From positions 1-7,606 of the forward strand of contig JAEZDX010000367.1 of NCBI GenBank assembly GCA_023417975.1: a stretch of 7,606 nt of DNA. The letters are read 5' to 3'. Shown here one piece after another: positions 4,734 through 7,606 of this stretch. Below the pieces are notes generated by a model. That model did no database searches. It was not told the origin of the DNA and was given only the letters and a program-made list of their open reading frames with translations. Position numbers and translations under genes: made by a program. The number at the start of each line of letters is the position of its first letter. The stretch's first letter is position 1. The DNA is from Bacillota bacterium (GTDB lineage: Bacteria > Bacillota > Clostridia > Clostridiales > Clostridiaceae).

Positions 4734-5274
4734 GAGAGAAATAAGAAAAAGTATTTCTGAAAAGCTTAAGAAGCTTGATACTTTCGAGAAGCATAGAAAG
4801 GATGAAATCATATACTCAAAAGTAATCCAAAATTCACTTTACCAAAAGTGTAAAAGCTTATTTATTTTTGTTAGTTATAAAAATGAAGTAAATACACACA
4901 ATATAATTAAGCATGCTATTGATAATGGAAAAACAGTTGCTGTTCCGGTTATTTTGTCGCTGGATGAAGGGATGATAGCGGTAAGAATAAATGGAATGGA
5001 GCAATTGAAGGAAAATAAATACGGTATATTGGAGCCTGTTGTTAATAATGAAAATATTTTACTTCCTGAATCAATTGATCTTGTAATTGTGCCCGGAGCT
5101 GCATTTGATAAAAACGGTGGCAGAGTGGGCTATGGTGCCGGAATGTATGATAAATTTCTTAAAGGCATAAATCCAAAAGCTAAGAAAGTAGCAATAGCCT
5201 ATGAATTCCAAATACTGGATTACGTTCCTATGGAGCCGCATGATATTTATGTAGATGAAGTAATAACAGATTGA
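4726..5274 (+). CDS. 5-formyltetrahydrofolate cyclo-ligase (MTHFS)
   Basis: A 182-residue cytoplasmic enzyme of typical size. It converts 5-formyltetrahydrofolate to 5,10-methenyltetrahydrofolate with ATP hydrolysis, returning the inhibitory storage folate to the one-carbon pool. The N-terminal KREIRK (3-8), E54 within YKNEVNTH (51-58), and the C-terminal signature with PGAAFD (123-128), GGRVGYGAGMYD (131-142) and EPHDIYVDEVITD (170-182) are all characteristic. The ATG overlaps the hprK stop (ATGAATAA), and the corA gene follows after 17 bases, so all three genes are probably one transcription unit. The symbols fau, ygfA and yqgN are used in different organisms, so none is given. Confidence 0.93.
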   Translation: MNKREIRKSISEKLKKLDTFEKHRKDEIIYSKVIQNSLYQKCKSLFIFVSYKNEVNTHNIIKHAIDNGKTVAVPVILSLDEGMIAVRINGMEQLKENKYGILEPVVNNENILLPESIDLVIVPGAAFDKNGGRVGYGAGMYDKFLKGINPKAKKVAIAYEFQILDYVPMEPHDIYVDEVITD

Positions 5275-5291
5275 CTCCAAAAGGTGATTAA

Positions 5292-6230
5292 ATGAGAGTA
5301 TATGATATTGGCAATGGTTTTAAGGAAGTGAGTTCTGAATGGAATCCTGGAACAAATTATTACTGGATTATTTGTGATGCTGTAGAAATAGACAATTTGA
5401 CCGGAGTACTTCCATTGGATCCCGAAACTGTTGAAGAGTGCAGAAATATTAATCAGTCTTCGAAAATTAACTTCTATGATTCGTATATTTTTGTAGTGTT
5501 TAATATTTTGAAGTTTATAAAAGATGAAATAATCTCAAAAGAATTGGATATATACTTAGGTAAAGATTATATTATTACTATATATAAAGGTGATGCTGAG
5601 ATAATTGAAGAATTGGTAAAGGATATAAAAGAGTGGAAAAATTGTTTTATGTTAAAAGAAAACCCGCGTCCGTGTATTCTTTTTTACTATATACTAGACA
5701 GAATAATCGTAAGAAATTATAATATTATTTCTCAACTTGAAGCAGATGCCGATCAAATTGAAATAGATATCTTAAGAAAACCTAGTGAAGAACATGCTCA
5801 TAAACTTATAAGTTTGAGAAGACAAGTGTTTAAAATAAGGAAGTTTTTAAATCCTTTAAGGTATATTGGGGACAGTCTAATAATAAATGATAACAGTATT
5901 ATAGAAGATGCTAATATAAAGTATTTTATAAGCTTGAATAAAAAGATAGAAAAGCTTATGCAGGCTCAGGAGATTTTGGTTCAGGATTTAGCACTTGTAA
6001 GAGAGGCTTTCGAATCTGAGATTGCAAATAAAACAAATGGACTTATGAAGATATTTACTACAGTAACGGTAATTTTTTTACCCTTGGAGCTGATTACGGG
6101 GCTTTTTGGTATGAGCTTCAGTTATATGCCGTTTAGGGAAGAGAAGTATGGCTTTTATACCATACTTGCCTTCATAATAATCACAGTATTATATTTAGCA
6201 AGAGTATTTAAAAAAAACAAATGGCTATAA
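5292..6230 (+). CDS. CorA family divalent cation channel with a GMS variant motif
   Basis: A 312-residue protein with the CorA plan: an N-terminal cytoplasmic alpha/beta domain (about 1-130), long charged helices forming the stalk (about 130-250), two C-terminal membrane helices (about 252-272 and 286-304) and a short basic tail (KKNKWL). CorA pentamers pass Mg2+, Co2+ or Ni2+ across the inner membrane. The hallmark GMN motif at the end of the first membrane helix should be followed by a loop with MP; here residues 273-275 read GMS, followed by FSYMP, and the codons GGT ATG AGC are clear. The Asn ring binds the hydrated ion, so Ser implies altered selectivity, a ZntB-like efflux role or a divergent subfamily. 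The loop sequence FREEKYGF also departs from the usual MPEL. The start is supported by AAGGTG, five bases upstream. Confidence 0.88.
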   Translation: MRVYDIGNGFKEVSSEWNPGTNYYWIICDAVEIDNLTGVLPLDPETVEECRNINQSSKINFYDSYIFVVFNILKFIKDEIISKELDIYLGKDYIITIYKGDAEIIEELVKDIKEWKNCFMLKENPRPCILFYYILDRIIVRNYNIISQLEADADQIEIDILRKPSEEHAHKLISLRRQVFKIRKFLNPLRYIGDSLIINDNSIIEDANIKYFISLNKKIEKLMQAQEILVQDLALVREAFESEIANKTNGLMKIFTTVTVIFLPLELITGLFGMSFSYMPFREEKYGFYTILAFIIITVLYLARVFKKNKWL

Positions 6231-6244
6231 ACATAAATGTGTGT

Positions 6245-6268
6245 GTTTAAATTTATTAATATTTAAAC
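6245..6268. repeat. AT-rich inverted repeat after corA
   Basis: GTTTAAAT (6245-6252) and ATTTAAAC (6261-6268) are exact 8-base complements around an 8-base loop, 14 bases after the corA stop. No T run follows, so it is a poor terminator by itself; it may stabilise the 3' end of the operon mRNA. Confidence 0.35.
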
Positions 6269-6297
6269 TTATACAGCTTTAATAGCAGATGTAAGCA

Positions 6298-6321
6298 AGA
6301 GGAGCACTTCGGTGCTCCTTT
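6298..6321. terminator. Bidirectional UUCG-capped terminator hairpin
   Basis: GGAGCAC (6301-6307) and GTGCTCC (6312-6318) form a perfect 7-bp stem closed by an extra-stable C(UUCG)G tetraloop, extended by A-T and G-T pairs to 6298/6321. It lies between the convergent corA and PHP genes, three bases from the PHP stop codon. T tracts are short on both sides, but the position and stability favour a shared terminator. Confidence 0.7.
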
Positions 6322-6323
6322 AA

Positions 6324-7154
6324 TCAATATAAGCAACTTACAAACTGTTCTGCAAAAACACTGTCATAAAATACCTTACCCATAAATCCATGTTTTGTGT
6401 CACCGGCATCGCCACCATGAAAATCTGAGCCGCCCGTAATAAGCTTATTATTATTAACAGCCAATTTAATGAATCTTTTCGTATCCTCGCTTGAATGCTG
6501 CCAGTAGAAAGCCTCAATACCATCAAAATCCAAGGATATCATGTCTTCTATAGCGGTATTTTTTATAAGTATGGGATGAGCCATAACAGTAACTGCGTTA
6601 ACAGCTTTAAGAAGCTTTATTCCATCTTCAGTAGAAAGCTTTTTATTTGGAACATAGGCAGGACTATTCTTTCCGATTAACTTTTCGAATATATACTCCC
6701 ATTCATAGTTATAGCCGGCTTTTTGTATTGCCCTTGCAATATGGGGACGGGCTATAACTCCTTTGGCTTCAGATAAAACTTCCTCGTAATTAAGTTCAAT
6801 TCCGAAAAATATTTTTAAGTTTTCTATAATTTTTCTGCTTCTCCAGTCTCTGTGATCTTTCATCTCACGGATAGCCGTTTGAAATGCTTCGTTCTTATAG
6901 CTGCTATCTCTAAAATAGCCTAAAACATGAATACTTTCTCCATTGTGCTGAGTAGAAAGCTCAATGCCCGGAATTACTCTAAGCGAAGAGTTTTGGGCAG
7001 CAGCTTGAGCTTTTGCAATACCAAGGGTAGTATCGTGATCGGTTACAGCAATTATATCCAAATTTTCATTTATAGCCAGCTTCACAAGTTCCTCAGAAGA
7101 TAATTTGCCGTCCGAGGCTGTAGTGTGAAGGTGCAAATCAGCTTTTATATTCAT
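6324..7154 (-). CDS. PHP-domain metal-dependent phosphoesterase (TrpH/RNase AM-like)
   Basis: A 276-residue cytoplasmic protein. The metal-binding motifs of the polymerase-and-histidinol-phosphatase (PHP) fold are complete and in order: HLH (H8, H10) with D15 in TASDG, TDHD (H40), PGIEL (E65), HVLGY (H76), RPHIA (H138), AHP (H193) and GSDFHG (D244, H246). The order and spacing, with the inserted helical segment between about 85 and 175, are those of the TrpH/YciV group. Members hydrolyse 3',5'-nucleoside bisphosphates and trim RNA 5' ends (E. coli RNase AM). The substrate here is inferred only from that resemblance. The start is ATG 7154, six bases after GGAGGA (7166-7161). The longer ATG at 7172 would put the Shine-Dalgarno inside the coding region. 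It stands alone, with its own promoter candidate and a terminator hairpin shared with corA. Confidence 0.9.
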   Translation of the reverse strand: MNIKADLHLHTTASDGKLSSEELVKLAINENLDIIAVTDHDTTLGIAKAQAAAQNSSLRVIPGIELSTQHNGESIHVLGYFRDSSYKNEAFQTAIREMKDHRDWRSRKIIENLKIFFGIELNYEEVLSEAKGVIARPHIARAIQKAGYNYEWEYIFEKLIGKNSPAYVPNKKLSTEDGIKLLKAVNAVTVMAHPILIKNTAIEDMISLDFDGIEAFYWQHSSEDTKRFIKLAVNNNKLITGGSDFHGGDAGDTKHGFMGKVFYDSVFAEQFVSCLY

Positions 7155-7160
7155 AGCTAT

Positions 7161-7166
7161 TCCTCC
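7161..7166 (-). promoter_or_regulatory. Ribosome binding site fixing the PHP start
   Basis: GGAGGA read on the minus strand (7166-7161) lies six bases before ATG 7154. It falls inside the reading frame of the alternative ATG at 7172, which itself has no upstream site. Confidence 0.75.
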
Positions 7167-7204
7167 AAACAATTAGTTATATATTAAATCGCTTAATAAT
7201 TATT

Positions 7205-7236
7205 CATATTGTAAAGTATTCAATATGTAAAATCAA
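7205..7236 (-). promoter_or_regulatory. Promoter of the PHP gene with an internal inverted repeat
   Basis: On the minus strand TTGATT (7236-7231), a 17-base spacer and TACAAT (7213-7208) form a good sigma-A promoter, with a start near 7201 and a leader of about 45 bases. CATATTG (7205-7211) and CAATATG (7221-7227) are exact 7-base inverted copies with a 9-base spacer. They cover the -10 and most of the spacer, a position where a repressor would block RNA polymerase. Confidence 0.55.
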
Positions 7237-7332
7237 GCACGTGTCGGTTTATTTGTACCTGAACTAATTATTTGAAGATAAATTACATAGTTAGCTTAAT
7301 TATGCTTTAGGCAATAGAAGCTTATAAAGGTA

Positions 7333-7606
7333 TTAGTTTCTGTATAAGTACTTACAGAGATTATATAAATTATATAGAGGCTTTATACCCGACATATCTA
7401 TATAATCCATTGAAAAAGAACCGTCCCAAGGGAAAATTGATATGTATTTTTCATTATATACATTAATAACGAACTTTTCGGAGCCGCTTGTTATGTAAAA
7501 TTTGAACTCAGGAGTTTGAGGGATATCGGGTACATCAGATAAGAAATTTTTAGTCTTCAATCCGCTGAAAAAAGCATTAAAGGTATCCATATCTTCATCC
7601 TTCAAG
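7333..7606 (-). CDS. Unrecognised protein, 3' part only
   Basis: The last 90 or so codons of a minus-strand gene that ends with TAA at 7335-7333. The frame is open to the window edge, and no ribosome binding site precedes the first possible start (TTG at 7605), so the 5' end lies outside the window. The visible part is soluble, rich in aromatic residues and predicted mostly beta: FKFYITSGSEKFVINVYN and a YISIFPWDGSFSMDYIDM stretch, then a C-terminal helix PLYNLYNLCKYLY. It resembles C-terminal halves of small clostridial proteins of unknown function (possibly the DUF4883 group, recalled without a search). No terminator is visible between it and the PHP gene, but that gene has its own promoter. 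Confidence 0.6.
   Translation of the reverse strand, partial: LKDEDMDTFNAFFSGLKTKNFLSDVPDIPQTPEFKFYITSGSEKFVINVYNEKYISIFPWDGSFSMDYIDMSGIKPLYNLYNLCKYLYRN

Noticed and set aside
5071..5280. Minus-strand reading frame opposite the folate cyclo-ligase
   Set aside because: A shadow of a real gene, with low-complexity hydrophobic content and no start signal.
6495..6680. Plus-strand reading frame inside the PHP gene
   Set aside because: It is antisense to the conserved region containing the AHP motif and has no ribosome binding site.
7240..7250. TGTCGGT as a Spo0A box near the PHP promoter
   Set aside because: Two bases near the core differ from TGTCGAA, and it lies alone upstream of the -35, so it is indistinguishable from chance.
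1..7606. CRISPR arrays, insertion sequences, prophage genes, tRNAs
   Set aside because: No regularly spaced repeats, transposase or integrase motifs, terminal repeats or tRNA-like cloverleaf sequences were found on either strand.

Overview
The window comes from a low-GC, spore-forming Firmicute, most likely a member of the Clostridia. The AT-rich composition, AGGAGG-type ribosome binding sites, the HPr kinase/phosphorylase, the DUF896 and DUF1292 small proteins, the Spo0E-like protein and the anaerobe-type flavodiiron protein all point that way. I see no insertion sequence, prophage, CRISPR array, tRNA or rRNA. Genus and species cannot be fixed from this sequence alone.

Layout, left to right. 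(1) Positions 1-581: an ECF-transporter substrate-binding (S) component, preceded at the very edge by a perfect 14-bp palindrome and followed by a clear intrinsic terminator. (2) 584-2615: a promoter and leader, then a likely operon of a flavodiiron protein, a DUF1292 small acidic protein and a 133-residue acidic protein of unknown function. (3) 2727-3018: a stand-alone structured RNA gene with its own extended -10 promoter and strong terminator. Its closing stem and 3' hairpin fit 6S RNA (SsrS). (4) 3021-3194, minus strand: a 57-residue Spo0E-like protein, convergent with the RNA gene. (5) 3195-3555: a regulatory intergenic region with two Spo0A-box-like sites and two plus-strand promoter candidates. 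(6) 3556-6230: DUF896 protein, HPr kinase/phosphorylase, 5-formyltetrahydrofolate cyclo-ligase and a CorA-type channel, all on the plus strand, close together or overlapping. (7) A UUCG-capped hairpin separates corA from a convergent PHP-domain phosphoesterase (minus strand). That gene is preceded by a promoter carrying an inverted repeat and, further upstream, by the 3' part of an unrecognised minus-strand gene cut by the window end.

Functionally this is mostly core and housekeeping content: vitamin uptake, O2/NO detoxification, carbon catabolite control, folate metabolism, divalent cation transport and nucleotide-type phosphoester hydrolysis. The most interesting part is the centre. There a global RNA regulator of RNA polymerase (probable 6S RNA), a probable Spo0A~P phosphatase and candidate Spo0A boxes in front of the hprK operon lie within about 1 kb, suggesting a link between sporulation or stationary-phase signalling and carbon control. 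The CorA protein carries GMS in place of the hallmark GMN motif. All family assignments rest on motif recognition by eye; no database search was run.
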